Positions 19,141-27,672 are shown, counted from the first letter of the stretch. The stretch is DNA of 64,000 nt from Alteromonas macleodii ATCC 27126 (GCF_000172635.2 NC_018632.1:1178001-1242000); one strand, 5' to 3'. Notes: generated by a model not told the origin, from the letters alone. Numbers and translations: made by a program.

Positions 19141-19824
19141 ATGGGTATCTTCTCGCGTTTTACAGATATTGTGAATTCGAATATTAATGCGCTTTTAGAT
19201 AAAGCGGAAGATCCTGAGAAAATGGTTAGATTAATCATTCAGGAAATGGAAGACACATTGGTTGAGGTGCGCTCAGCATCAGCAAAGACCTTAGCCAACA
19301 AAAAAGAAATTGTTAATCAAATTGCAAAGTATGAAAGCGATGCAAGTGACTGGGAAGCCAAAGCTGAGCTTGCTTTGAGCAAAGACAGAGAAGACTTGGC
19401 GCGTGCTGCGCTGCAGGAAAAGAAGAAGTCTGCAGAAGCTGCTGAAGCGTTAAGTAAAGAGCTGGCTATTGTTGATGAGCAAATCAGCAAACTTCAGGAT
19501 GAAATTGGTCAGCTTCAAGAAAAGCTAGCGGATGCGAAGAGTCGCCAAAAAGCGATTATCATGCGCCAGAAAACCGCAAGCTCTCGTCTTGAAGTGAAAA
19601 AGACGCTCGATAGCACTAAAGTAGATAATGCGATGGGACGCTTTGAGCAATATGAGCGTAAAATCGATGACCTTGAGTCGCAGGTTGAAGCTTACGATCT
19701 AGGTAAGAAAACGTTACAGGATGAGTTTGCTGAACTAGAGGCCAGTGACAAAGTTGAAGACGAACTTGCTGCGCTTAAAGCGAAAGTAAAAGGTGCAAAC
19801 ACAAGCACCGAAAAATCAGAATAA
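19141..19824 (+). CDS. pspA: Phage shock protein A
   Basis: 227 residues (E. coli 222). PspA/IM30 (ESCRT-III-like) family. The protein is almost entirely helical coiled coil, starting with the amphipathic helix MGIFSRFTDIVNSNINALL that binds stressed membranes, followed by EDPEKMVRLIIQEMEDTL. It inhibits PspF in unstressed cells and shores up the inner membrane under stress. AGAGG precedes the ATG. First gene of pspABC; pspD is absent. Confidence 0.97.
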   Translation: MGIFSRFTDIVNSNINALLDKAEDPEKMVRLIIQEMEDTLVEVRSASAKTLANKKEIVNQIAKYESDASDWEAKAELALSKDREDLARAALQEKKKSAEAAEALSKELAIVDEQISKLQDEIGQLQEKLADAKSRQKAIIMRQKTASSRLEVKKTLDSTKVDNAMGRFEQYERKIDDLESQVEAYDLGKKTLQDEFAELEASDKVEDELAALKAKVKGANTSTEKSE

Positions 19825-19837
19825 TAAGAATAGGGTG

Positions 19838-19869
19838 TACCCTCCGGATGTGAAATCGGAAGGAGGGTA
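19838..19869 (+). other. Stem-loop in the pspA-pspB intergenic region
   Basis: TACCCTCC (19838-19845) pairs perfectly with GGAGGGTA (19862-19869) around a 16-base loop. No T run follows, so it is more likely an mRNA processing or stability element than a terminator. It could allow PspA to be made in excess over PspB and PspC. Confidence 0.55.
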
Positions 19870-19899
19870 ATTACATCAGAGTTTGTAGGAGAGATTGAG

Positions 19900-20139
19900 A
19901 TGGATGAAGGTACGATTGCAATGTTGGTGATGCCCCTTGTGGTGTTTTCAATATTCGTTGCTCCAATTTGGCTAATATTACACTATCGAAGCAAGAAGCA
20001 AGTGAATCAGGGATTGAGTGCAGAAGAGCACGCATCTTTGCAAGACTTAGCCGAGAAAGCCGAGAAAATGAGCGAACGCATTGAAACTCTAGAGGCCATT
20101 TTAGACAGCGAGGCACCTGAGTGGAGGAATAGAGCATGA
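19900..20139 (+). CDS. pspB: Phage shock protein B
   Basis: 79 residues. One N-terminal membrane helix (about 6-27) containing the family segment FSIFVAPIWLILHYRSK, then a cytoplasmic helix with heptad-like SAEEHASLQDLAEKAEKM. PspB works with PspC to sense membrane stress and free PspF from PspA. TAGGAGA precedes the ATG. It overlaps pspC by 4 bases (ATGA). Confidence 0.95.
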   Translation: MDEGTIAMLVMPLVVFSIFVAPIWLILHYRSKKQVNQGLSAEEHASLQDLAEKAEKMSERIETLEAILDSEAPEWRNRA

Positions 20140-20582
20140 GAAACGGTAAGCAGCTCTATCGCAACCCAGAAAATGCAAGAATTGCAGGCGTGTGCTCGGG
20201 TGTAGCTGAATATTTCGGCTTAGAAACTTGGTTAGTAAGGATTTTAGTTGTAACAGGTTTCTTCTTGTTAGCCGGACCTTTCATCTTTGTTGCATACATT
20301 GCAGCTTGGTTCATCCTCGATAAAAAACCTGTTGGGTTAAAAAATGCACCAACGCAACCTGTTTTCTCAAAAGGTAAGGGGTGGACAAATCCCAACGGTG
20401 GTCAGGTTAAAAGCCCAAAAGTGGAAGTGAAAACGAAAGTTTGGCAGGCGGGCGAGCCACCAAAACAAGCGTTTCACGATATTCGCAATCGTTTTGAAAA
20501 AGCAGAAGTTCGACTTCGTAAAATGGAAACTTATGTAACGTCTCGCGAATATCAACTCAATAAAGAAATTAGCCGCCTTTAA
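20136..20582 (+). CDS. pspC: Phage shock protein C
   Basis: 148 residues (E. coli 119). PspC domain: LYRNPENARIAGVCSGVAEYFG followed by a hydrophobic hairpin at about 28-62 ending WFILDKKP. The extra C-terminal part carries a predicted helical segment (FHDIRNRFEKAEVRLRKME), similar to the extended PspC of other marine gammaproteobacteria. Stress sensor acting with PspB. Last gene before the terminator. Confidence 0.94.
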   Translation: MRNGKQLYRNPENARIAGVCSGVAEYFGLETWLVRILVVTGFFLLAGPFIFVAYIAAWFILDKKPVGLKNAPTQPVFSKGKGWTNPNGGQVKSPKVEVKTKVWQAGEPPKQAFHDIRNRFEKAEVRLRKMETYVTSREYQLNKEISRL

Positions 20583-20613
20583 TTGGCGATGGCGCACCAA
20601 GCAAACTTGAATG

Positions 20614-20641
20614 AAGCCGCTCGTAATGAGCGGCTTTTTGT
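20614..20641 (+). terminator. Terminator of pspABC
   Basis: AAGCCGCTC / GAGCGGCTT stem with loop GTAAT and a T run. Confidence 0.92.
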
Positions 20642-20669
20642 TATATAAAACAATGCGTTTACTTGGTTT

Positions 20670-20687
20670 TGTAAAATTCCTGTTACA
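20670..20687 (+). promoter_or_regulatory. TyrR-box-like operator upstream of phhA
   Basis: TGTAAA-ATTCCT-GTTACA fits the TyrR box TGTAAA-N6-TTTACA with one mismatch. It lies 98 bases upstream of the phhA ATG, a position suited to activation by the TyrR/PhhR regulator encoded just downstream. Confidence 0.65.
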
Positions 20688-20785
20688 GCAAAATCGAGTC
20701 GCTCGTAAGGGCTTACACTTTTCGACGTCGCGAATTTCATTAGACTGATAGACAAGTTTTTTAACTCTTATTGGTTACAGAAGTT

Positions 20786-21586
20786 ATGCCAAAATCAACG
20801 CAATACCAGTCGAGACAATCTGACGAGAATGGCATTATCCATTGGTCAGACGAAGAGAACCAAATTTGGTCTGAACTCTATGCGAGACAAATTCCGCTGG
20901 TGAAAGAAAGAGCGTGCCAAGAATACTTGGACGGGCTTGATTTGTTGAAGTTAAATGAAAAGGAAATTCCTCAGCTACCCGACATCAACAAAGTACTGAT
21001 GGAGAAAACGGGTTGGCAAACAGCTGAAGTGCCTGCGTTAATTAATTTTGGCGAATTTTTCAGATTACTGGCGAATAAGCAATTTCCTGTTGCCACCTTT
21101 ATTCGCACCAGAGAAGAATTCGATTATTTGCAGGAGCCGGATATTTTCCATGAAGTTTTCGGTCATTGTCCGCTACTAACGAATCCTGCATTTGCTCATT
21201 TTACTCACACTTACGGAAAGTTGGGTCTTGCTGCCAGCAAAGAAGACCGAGTTTATCTCGCTCGTCTTTATTGGTTCACCGTAGAGTTTGGATTGGTTAG
21301 AGCCAAAGATGAATTGAAGATATACGGTGGAGGCATCTTATCTTCTCCTGGCGAGACAATATACGCGTTAGACAGCGACACACCTCTGCGTAACCCGCTC
21401 ACTGCTATTGATGCATTAAGAACACCTTATCGTATCGATATTATGCAGCCTCTTTATTATATTTTACCGGAATTCGACCATCTGTTTGAATTAGCGGAAA
21501 TGGATATTATGGCACTCGTAGAAGAAGCGAAGTCTTTAGGGTTATTTTCCCCACTTTTCCCACCTAAAGAGAAAAAAGCCAGTTAA
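20786..21586 (+). CDS. phhA: Phenylalanine-4-hydroxylase
   Basis: 266 residues from the ATG at 20786; an in-frame TTG 15 bases earlier is less likely. Monomeric bacterial PheOH without an ACT domain. It converts phenylalanine to tyrosine using tetrahydropterin, oxygen and iron. The iron ligands are His122 and His127 in FHEVFGH and Glu167 in YWFTVEFG. Companion pterin dehydratase phhB is not adjacent. Flanked by a TyrR-box-like site and tyrR, matching the phhA-phhR arrangement of pseudomonads. Confidence 0.96.
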   Translation: MPKSTQYQSRQSDENGIIHWSDEENQIWSELYARQIPLVKERACQEYLDGLDLLKLNEKEIPQLPDINKVLMEKTGWQTAEVPALINFGEFFRLLANKQFPVATFIRTREEFDYLQEPDIFHEVFGHCPLLTNPAFAHFTHTYGKLGLAASKEDRVYLARLYWFTVEFGLVRAKDELKIYGGGILSSPGETIYALDSDTPLRNPLTAIDALRTPYRIDIMQPLYYILPEFDHLFELAEMDIMALVEEAKSLGLFSPLFPPKEKKAS

Positions 21587-21617
21587 CACTATTGTTAATT
21601 AAATGTGTTTTATATAG

Positions 21618-21648
21618 GATGCCGCTCACTGAAGCGGCATCTTTTTTA
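21618..21648 (+). terminator. Terminator of phhA
   Basis: GATGCCGCT / AGCGGCATC stem with loop CACTGA and a T run. Confidence 0.92.
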
Positions 21649-21765
21649 TTTGGTATGCACGGCCTTTTAATCATGCTCTCTGCGTGTTCTTAAATGTGTG
21701 ATTCATCGCAAATTTAACCATCTGTAACATTTATCTTGTTATCTTTTTGTAAAAGTATGATATTC

Positions 21766-21783
21766 TGTACATATATGTTTACA
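21766..21783 (+). promoter_or_regulatory. TyrR-box-like operator at the tyrR start
   Basis: TGTACA-TATATG-TTTACA matches the TyrR box with one mismatch and ends 18 bases before the tyrR ATG. At that place bound protein would block transcription start or elongation, so autorepression is the likely role. Confidence 0.7.
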
Positions 21784-21801
21784 AAATAGCTATAACACCC
21801 T

Positions 21802-23358
21802 ATGCGTCTAGAAATAAGCTGTCAGGACCGTCTTGGTATCACTCAAGATGTTTTAGATATTCTCGTTACTAAAGAAATAGATTTACGCGGTATTGAAATT
21901 GACCCTGCGGGGAAAATTTTCCTTAATTTTCCCAATATCGAATTTGCAGATTTTCAACACCTCATGCCTCAAATTCGCCGCATCGATGGTATCGACGATG
22001 TGAAGACGACGCTTTTCATGCCAGGAGAGCGTGAAAAAAATCAGCTTTCCGCTATTTTAAGAACGTTGCCCGACCCTGTGTTTTCTATCGATGCCAAAGG
22101 CAATATCTTGCTATGCAATGAAGCGGTATGCGCGGGGCTAGAAATTCCGAGTAGCGAAATAGAAGGCATTGAAATTGGCGAAGTTGTGAAAGGCTTTAAC
22201 TTTACTAAATGGATGGACGGTAAATCGCCTGGCCCTCAGTCTTCGAAAGTGAAGTTTATTCAACAGGATTATCTAGCCGATATGCTGCCTATTACCGTAC
22301 CTGACGGCGAGCAGAATATGATCATGGCAGGTGCTGTGGTGATATTAAAATCAGAGATGCGACTAGGGCAACAATTTACCGCGTTCCATCAGTCTCCCAC
22401 TGATAGCTTTGACCGCTTTGTCACTCAATCTCCGTTTATGAAGCGAGTCGTTCATGAAGCCAAGCGAATAGCTGATTTGGATGCACCTATTTTAATTTTT
22501 GGTGAAACAGGCACAGGCAAGGAAATGATTGCCAGAGCCTGTCACCAGTCTAGCCGTCGCAGTGAAGGAGCATTTTTAGCTTTAAACTGCGCGTCTTTAC
22601 CAGACAGCGTGGCAGAAACCGAATTATTCGGTTACGCAGCGGGCGCATTCAATCAGCCTAATGCAAAAGTGGGGCTATTAGAGCAAGCAAAAGGCGGTAC
22701 GCTTCTTCTCGATGAAATTGCTGATATGTCTTCTCAGCTTCAAGCTAAACTGCTCCGCGTTCTGGAAGACGGCGAATTTAGAAGAGTAGGGGATTCTGAG
22801 CCAGTTAAGGTAGACGTGCGATTTATTTGCACCACCTGTCGTGACTTAGGTCAGCTTGTAGAAGAAGGACGATTTAGAAAAGAATTGTACTACCGCTTAA
22901 ACGTACTAAGTTTGGTTATGCCTTCTTTAAAAGACAGAAGGCAGGATATCGTTCCTCTTGCCGAGTCTTTCATCGTTCAACACAGTACCAAGTTAGGTCG
23001 TCGTCCTGCGAAACTCAGTAAATCCTGTGTTGATTTTCTGCAGCAGTACCCGTGGCCGGGTAATGTGAGACAGCTACAGAATGCGTTGTATCGCGCGTTA
23101 TCACTCCTTGACGGTAAGGAGATTACCAAGGAAGACATTCAGCTTCCAAGTTGTGCGCCAAGCGTCACTTATATTGACGAAAACTTTGACGGCACATTAG
23201 ACGAAGAAGTGAAGAAGTTTGAAAAGGACTTGCTCAAGCGGTTATATCCTTCCTACCCAAGTACCCGTCAATTGGCTAAAAAACTGGGGTTAAGTCATAC
23301 GGCAATTGCAAATAAGTTACGTGAGTACGGCATTAACAAGGCAACGGTAAAGCTTTAA
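21802..23358 (+). CDS. tyrR: TyrR/PhhR-type aromatic amino acid regulator
   Basis: 518 residues (E. coli TyrR 513). Order: ACT domain (1-70, starting MRLEISCQDRLGITQDVLDIL), PAS domain (about 80-190), AAA+ domain with Walker A GETGTGKE at about 234, and a Fis-like C-terminal helix-turn-helix (TRQLAKKLGLSHTAIANKLR). The sigma-54 contact loop GAFTGA is replaced by GAFNQP (about residues 281-286). It should therefore act at sigma-70 promoters, as TyrR does. Probable activator of phhA and the homogentisate-pathway genes downstream, and a repressor of itself. Confidence 0.94.
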   Translation: MRLEISCQDRLGITQDVLDILVTKEIDLRGIEIDPAGKIFLNFPNIEFADFQHLMPQIRRIDGIDDVKTTLFMPGEREKNQLSAILRTLPDPVFSIDAKGNILLCNEAVCAGLEIPSSEIEGIEIGEVVKGFNFTKWMDGKSPGPQSSKVKFIQQDYLADMLPITVPDGEQNMIMAGAVVILKSEMRLGQQFTAFHQSPTDSFDRFVTQSPFMKRVVHEAKRIADLDAPILIFGETGTGKEMIARACHQSSRRSEGAFLALNCASLPDSVAETELFGYAAGAFNQPNAKVGLLEQAKGGTLLLDEIADMSSQLQAKLLRVLEDGEFRRVGDSEPVKVDVRFICTTCRDLGQLVEEGRFRKELYYRLNVLSLVMPSLKDRRQDIVPLAESFIVQHSTKLGRRPAKLSKSCVDFLQQYPWPGNVRQLQNALYRALSLLDGKEITKEDIQLPSCAPSVTYIDENFDGTLDEEVKKFEKDLLKRLYPSYPSTRQLAKKLGLSHTAIANKLREYGINKATVKL

Positions 23359-23369
23359 TTATATGGGAG

Positions 23370-23401
23370 CATTGACCTTTGCCATAGGGTGAAGGTCAAT
23401 G
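23370..23401 (+). other. Stem-loop after tyrR
   Basis: CATTGACCTT (23370-23379) pairs perfectly with AAGGTCAATG (23392-23401) around a 12-base loop, 12 bases after the tyrR stop. No T run, so a Rho-independent terminator is doubtful; 3'-end protection of the mRNA is possible. Confidence 0.45.
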
Positions 23402-23774
23402 TGACCAAGTATATTTGGCTTCGTTTAGCAAAGTAAAAGTGGCAAATGGTCTACGCCAATTTTTATATTGATAATGCGTTTTTGTGCCTCATAGCAATAT
23501 CAATTCATCTGTTACGATAAATTTACATCGCCCACGGAGCAAGCGGGCAGCGCTATACCTGCTCAACAGAGGCTTACTAGCGTACATCCTTTCTTACAGC
23601 CAAATAAAACTTCGTCAACAGATCACTTCTCAACGCACACCAACTAGTGGCATAACTATAATCATGGAATTGTGTGTGATGCTGCCGCGTAAAAAGATAT
23701 AGGTCTTTTATTCAGAACGTATTAATAAAAGACAAGAGCGCCAAGCTGATGAATAATTTTTCGAGGAAAGAACA
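23402..23774. promoter_or_regulatory. Regulatory gap before the fah-maiA genes, with a TyrR-box-like site at 23510-23527
   Basis: TGTTAC-GATAAA-TTTACA at 23510-23527 fits the TyrR box (right half perfect, left half two mismatches). It is about 250 bases upstream of the fumarylacetoacetate hydrolase start. The 72-codon frame across this gap has no family resemblance and is not called. No other feature was recognised. Confidence 0.5.
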
Positions 23775-24785
23775 ATGAAACTAGCAACCTATAAGAATGA
23801 AACCCGAGATGGCTGCCTAATGGTAGTGTCGAAGGACCTTTCTCGAGCATGCAGTGCACAGGACATTGCGAAAACGATGCAAGACGCACTGGATAATTGG
23901 AAAGAGATTGCCCCTCAGCTACAGATGAAATACCAAGCGCTAAATGACAATGCGTGTGACAGCGTGCCGTTTGACGCATCTCGCTGTGAGTCGCCTCTTC
24001 CTAGAGCTTACCAATGGGCTGATGGAAGTGCTTACGTGAACCATGTGGAATTGGTGCGAAAGGCGCGTAATGCAGAAATGCCGGAAAGCTTTTGGACTGA
24101 CCCATTGATGTATCAAGGTGGTTCCGATGACTTTATTGGACCCGAGGATGACATCATACTTCCAAGTGATGATTGGGGAATCGATTTTGAAGGTGAAGTC
24201 GCTGTTGTTACCGATGACGTTCCTATGGCGTGTACGCCTGAACAAGCTTCAGAGCGCATTCGACTTATTATGTTAGTTAACGACGTGTCACTTAGAGGGT
24301 TAATCCCAGGCGAACTGGCGAAGGGGTTTGGCTTCTTCCAATCAAAACCTGCGTCTAGCTTTTCTCCGGTTGCTGTAACACCAGATGAATTAGGTGATGC
24401 GTGGAAAGATAGCAAAGTGCACTTGCCTTTGCGTTCAACCTACAATGGTGAACTATTCGGTAAGCCTGAAGCGGGTCAGGACATGACGTTTGATTTTGGT
24501 CAGCTAGTCGCGCATGCCGCCAAGAGCAGAAACCTAGGTGCAGGTGCTATCATCGGCTCGGGTACAGTGTCTAATAAACAGGGTACAGATCATGGCTCTG
24601 CCATCGCTGAAGGCGGTGTGGGTTATTCATGTATTGCAGAAGTGCGCATGATTGAGACTATTCGAGACGGCAAACCTTCTACTCCTTTCATGCAGTTTGG
24701 CGATCGTATACGCATAGAAATGCTAGATAAAGAAGGTCACTCTGTTTTTGGCGCCATTGAACAGCAAGTTAAACCGCTTAGCTAA
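23775..24785 (+). CDS. Fumarylacetoacetate hydrolase family protein
   Basis: 336 residues. FAH-superfamily hydrolase with an N-terminal domain (about 1-85). Its C-terminal catalytic core includes DWGIDFEGEVAVV (about 132-144), which supplies metal ligands, and LSGGAIIGSGTVSN-like glycine turns near 255-265. In this context it should cleave fumarylacetoacetate to fumarate and acetoacetate, the last step of tyrosine breakdown. Ribosome-binding site GAGGAAAG precedes the ATG. maiA follows after 155 bases. hmgA and hpd, needed for the full pathway, are not in the window. Confidence 0.88.
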   Translation: MKLATYKNETRDGCLMVVSKDLSRACSAQDIAKTMQDALDNWKEIAPQLQMKYQALNDNACDSVPFDASRCESPLPRAYQWADGSAYVNHVELVRKARNAEMPESFWTDPLMYQGGSDDFIGPEDDIILPSDDWGIDFEGEVAVVTDDVPMACTPEQASERIRLIMLVNDVSLRGLIPGELAKGFGFFQSKPASSFSPVAVTPDELGDAWKDSKVHLPLRSTYNGELFGKPEAGQDMTFDFGQLVAHAAKSRNLGAGAIIGSGTVSNKQGTDHGSAIAEGGVGYSCIAEVRMIETIRDGKPSTPFMQFGDRIRIEMLDKEGHSVFGAIEQQVKPLS

Positions 24786-24940
24786 AACTTTAAAATGAAA
24801 AGTAGTGTGGGCTAATAACGCGGTTTACTCAGTAGGCACGTTGTTGTTTTCCCCACTATAATTATAAGAGGGTGTAGAGCGTTTAGATTCATCAAAGCCC
24901 TGCACTCCTACCAAAAACGTTTAATAGGTGTGGTAGTACC

Positions 24941-25594
24941 ATGAGTATAAAACTTTACGGCTATTGGCGTTCGACCGCCTCTTACCGCGTGCGGATTGCG
25001 CTGAATTTGAAAGGGGTTGAGTACGAGTATGTACCTGTACATCTTGTAAACAACGGTGGCGAGCAGCATAGTAGCGAATATACGCGTCTCAATCCCGCGC
25101 AGCTTGTCCCTACTTTGGTTGACGAAGACGAAGATATTATTTTGAATCAATCGCTATCAATCATCGAATATCTTGATGAACGGTATGAAGGCGAACACCA
25201 GCTGGTTCCTGAACATCGAACAGAGAGAGCCAGAGTCAGAGCGCTAGCACAAGATATCGCGTGTGATATTCAGCCTTTGGGTAATCTACGTGTACTGAAT
25301 GCGCTAAAAGGGAATTTTGAGGCGTCACAAGATGATGTGGCGAAGTGGGCATCCCACTGGATAACGCTGGGGTTCGACGGCATTGAAAAGCGTCTTCAGA
25401 CCCAAGCTGGAAAGTTCTGCTTTGATTTCGATGTTACGCTGGCTGATATTTGCTTAGTACCCCAAGTGTATAATGCGCAACGTTTTAACGTTGATATGAG
25501 TCGCTACCCTTTAATTAGTAAGATAGCGAAGAACTGTAACGAGTTAGATGCTTTTGAGCGGGCTAAGCCCGAAAATCAAATAGACGCCACTTAG
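24941..25594 (+). CDS. maiA: Maleylacetoacetate isomerase (zeta-class glutathione transferase)
   Basis: 217 residues, the usual length. N-terminal thioredoxin-like domain with LYGYWRSTASYRVRIALNLKG, where family members have the glutathione-binding Ser motif. NPAQLVPTLVDED and the QSLSIIEYLDERY segment follow, then an all-helical C-terminal domain. It isomerises maleylacetoacetate to fumarylacetoacetate for the hydrolase encoded upstream. A TATAAT at 24857-24862 might give it a promoter of its own, but no good -35 element was found. Confidence 0.94.
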   Translation: MSIKLYGYWRSTASYRVRIALNLKGVEYEYVPVHLVNNGGEQHSSEYTRLNPAQLVPTLVDEDEDIILNQSLSIIEYLDERYEGEHQLVPEHRTERARVRALAQDIACDIQPLGNLRVLNALKGNFEASQDDVAKWASHWITLGFDGIEKRLQTQAGKFCFDFDVTLADICLVPQVYNAQRFNVDMSRYPLISKIAKNCNELDAFERAKPENQIDAT

Positions 25595-25639
25595 ACTGAC
25601 GGGGGAGAGTAGAAATGTACTCTGACCCCATTTTTTGAG

Positions 25640-26107
25640 TTATTGGCGTTTAATCGGTAGCTCGGTGGTGTTTTTCACCTGCTTTAAGGCGAAGGTTGAG
25701 CTTAAATGATCGACAAGAGGCAGGTGAGTTAATTTCGTTTTAAGTAAGAATTCGTACTCTTCAATACTTTCCACTATCACTTTTAGTAAGTAATCTTTTT
25801 CACCGCTGGTGGTATGACACTCCACGATTTCATCGATGTTTTGTACGGCATTTTCAAAATCGGTTAGCGAGTCACCGTCATGGTTTTTCAACGTGACATA
25901 GATAAAGACCGACACACCTAAATTCAGTTTTTTGCTGTTTAGCAATGTGACTTTACCAAGAATGATGCCGTCGGCTTCCATTCGTTTGACACGTCTCCAG
26001 CACGGAGTATGCGACAATCCTACACGCTGGCTTAAATCTGCCATCGACACCGTGGCGTCTTGCTGAAGTACGCGCAAAATCTCACGGTCAAATTTATCCA
26101 ATTTCAT
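25640..26107 (-). CDS. Lrp/AsnC-family transcriptional regulator
   Basis: 155 residues from the ATG at 26107; a GTG two codons upstream is possible but closer to the GGAAA ribosome-binding site than usual. N-terminal helix-turn-helix with LDKFDREILRVLQQDATVSM and LSQRVGLSHTPCWRRVKRME. The C-terminal RAM ligand-binding domain contains CHTTSGEKDYLLKV. Divergent from leucine dehydrogenase, so control of branched-chain amino acid degradation in response to leucine is the natural inference. Its gene ends 45 bases from the convergent maiA. Confidence 0.9.
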   Translation of the reverse strand: MKLDKFDREILRVLQQDATVSMADLSQRVGLSHTPCWRRVKRMEADGIILGKVTLLNSKKLNLGVSVFIYVTLKNHDGDSLTDFENAVQNIDEIVECHTTSGEKDYLLKVIVESIEEYEFLLKTKLTHLPLVDHLSSTFALKQVKNTTELPIKRQ

Positions 26108-26415
26108 TAACACTGTTTCCGTCGTTTTTATGATGTTTATTATATATCAAAAAAAATTCTAGGATAGCTGTCCTAGAAAAATTGTAATCAATTCTATTGC
26201 GTTTCAGTTTGTAAATTTCATTAACAAACTTTGCAAGGCCTGTCCTCAAAACAATCGGATACACTTGGCAAAATGTTGCTGATCTTTGCGAGGCCGATAA
26301 GTGTACCGCAAATCATCTTCAGACTCTCACATCATCCCAAATGAGCGGCGTTTCGTTTTCGTGACAGCTAGACCTTGGGTAGGCTTTAATTCATCACAGT
26401 ATTAATAGGGAAAAT
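26108..26415. promoter_or_regulatory. Divergent control region, lrp-type gene / leucine dehydrogenase
   Basis: Two inverted repeats are visible. TTCTAGGA-N6-TCCTAGAA at 26157-26178 has perfect 8-base arms and lies 50 bases upstream of the regulator start. AGTTTGT / ACAAACT at 26206-26230 has 7-base arms. Both are candidate operators for the divergent Lrp-family protein. No ORF. Confidence 0.5.
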
Positions 26416-27474
26416 ATGTCAGTTTTTGATCACCCGGAGTTCAATAATCACGAACACGTTGCGTTTTATCATGACGAGAAGGCGGGCTTGAGCGCCATTA
26501 TTGCTGTACACAATACCAATCTGGGGCCAGCACTTGGCGGTTGTCGCATGTGGCCCTACGTAAATAGTGGTGAGGCATTGACCGATGTGTTGAGACTGTC
26601 AAAGGGGATGACGTATAAAGCAGCCATGGCTAACTTGGAGCTTGGCGGCGGTAAATCTGTGATCATCGGCGACCCTCGTAAGGCTAAATCGCCAGAAATG
26701 ATGAAGGCAATGGGCAAGTTTGTTGAATCATTGGGCGGCAAGTATTTCACTGCTGAAGACTCTGGTATTTCAGTAACGGACTTGCAAACCATGGCAACCG
26801 AGTCGGATTACATCGCTGGTGTTAATGCTAAATACCACTATGCGGGCGAAGTACCTGACGGAAACCCGGCTCCGTCTACAGCGTACGGTGTGTTTGTGGG
26901 TTTAAAGGCGACGGTAGAGTACGGCTTGAAGCGCAGCCTTGATGGCGTCAGTGTTGCTATACAAGGTATGGGGCACGTTGGCTACCGTCTTGCAAAGCAC
27001 TTGCATGAGCACGGTGCCAAGCTTTATGTTGCGGACATCTATCCTGAAGGTGTTGAAAAAGCAGTATCTGAATTTGGTGCGACAGCTGTAGCGCCGGAAG
27101 AAATACTGAGCCTAGATGTGGATGTGTTAGCACCATGTGCGTTGGGTGCAGCCATTAACGATTTGTCATTGCCTGAAATCAAAGCCAAAGTAATTGCAGG
27201 CGCTGCAAATAACCAGCTTGCACGTGAAGATATTGGTGAATTGCTTCAACAGCGCGGCATTCTGTATGCGCCAGATTACGTGATCAACGCGGGTGGCGTT
27301 ATCGACATCTTCCATCAGCGTATGGAATCGAGTTCTAATGAAGCGCTTCGCGCACATATTGAGCAAATCGGCGAAACGCTAAAAGAAATTTATACCCGTG
27401 CAGAGCAAGAAGGGGCGGCGACAAACCGCGTTGCCAACCTTATTGCCGAAGAGAGATTTTCTTTAAAGGGTTGA
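26416..27474 (+). CDS. ldh: Leucine dehydrogenase (Glu/Leu/Phe/Val dehydrogenase family)
   Basis: 352 residues. NAD-dependent oxidative deamination of leucine and other branched-chain amino acids to 2-oxo acids. The N-terminal substrate domain has the catalytic lysines Lys68 (GMTYKAA) and Lys80 (LGGGKSVI) and the conserved ALGGCRMWPY. The C-terminal Rossmann domain has GMGHVGYRLA at about 178-187. The stop codon overlaps the -35 element of the 4.5S RNA promoter. Subfamily (Leu versus Val or Phe) is inferred from overall resemblance. Confidence 0.92.
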   Translation: MSVFDHPEFNNHEHVAFYHDEKAGLSAIIAVHNTNLGPALGGCRMWPYVNSGEALTDVLRLSKGMTYKAAMANLELGGGKSVIIGDPRKAKSPEMMKAMGKFVESLGGKYFTAEDSGISVTDLQTMATESDYIAGVNAKYHYAGEVPDGNPAPSTAYGVFVGLKATVEYGLKRSLDGVSVAIQGMGHVGYRLAKHLHEHGAKLYVADIYPEGVEKAVSEFGATAVAPEEILSLDVDVLAPCALGAAINDLSLPEIKAKVIAGAANNQLAREDIGELLQQRGILYAPDYVINAGGVIDIFHQRMESSSNEALRAHIEQIGETLKEIYTRAEQEGAATNRVANLIAEERFSLKG

Positions 27475-27510
27475 AAACTCTCAACCAAATAGTCATAATG
27501 CGCCCCGCAC
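27471..27510 (+). promoter_or_regulatory. Promoter of the 4.5S RNA gene
   Basis: TTGAAA at 27471-27476, 17-base spacer, CATAAT at 27494-27499, then the GC-rich discriminator GCGCCCCGCAC, much like the tRNA promoter at 7674. The -35 element overlaps the leucine dehydrogenase stop codon. A leader of about 48 bases would be trimmed to give mature 4.5S RNA. Confidence 0.75.
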
Positions 27511-27553
27511 TCAGGCAGGGGCGAATGACTTTGCTTTGAATGCGATTTTCTAT

Positions 27554-27665
27554 GGTGGGCTTTTGGTCCTCCCGCAATGATACTCTGTGAACCCGGTCAG
27601 GCCTGGAAGGGAGCAGCCGCAGCAGACGACTCATGTGCCGGGATGTGGCTGGAGGCCCGCCACCC
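27554..27665 (+). ncRNA. ffs: 4.5S RNA (signal recognition particle RNA)
   Basis: About 112 bases. The apical loop sequence shared by bacterial SRP RNAs is present (GGTCAGGCCTGGAAGGGAGC, then AGCCGCAGCAGA), followed by TGTGCCGGGATGTGGCTGG. The ends GGTGGGC and GCCCGCCACC pair to close the rod. Partner of Ffh in cotranslational targeting to the inner membrane. Exact ends are estimated from pairing. It ends 7 bases from the stop of the convergent comFB-like gene. Confidence 0.95.
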
Positions 27666-27672
27666 AAATTCC

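Noticed and set aside
23484..23702. 72-codon frame between tyrR and the fumarylacetoacetate hydrolase gene
   Set aside because: No recognisable domain, no Shine-Dalgarno, and it covers a TyrR-box-like site.
27501..27523. CGCCCC/GGGGCG hairpin upstream of the 4.5S RNA
   Set aside because: It overlaps the promoter discriminator and the likely transcription start, so it would not form as an intact RNA element.
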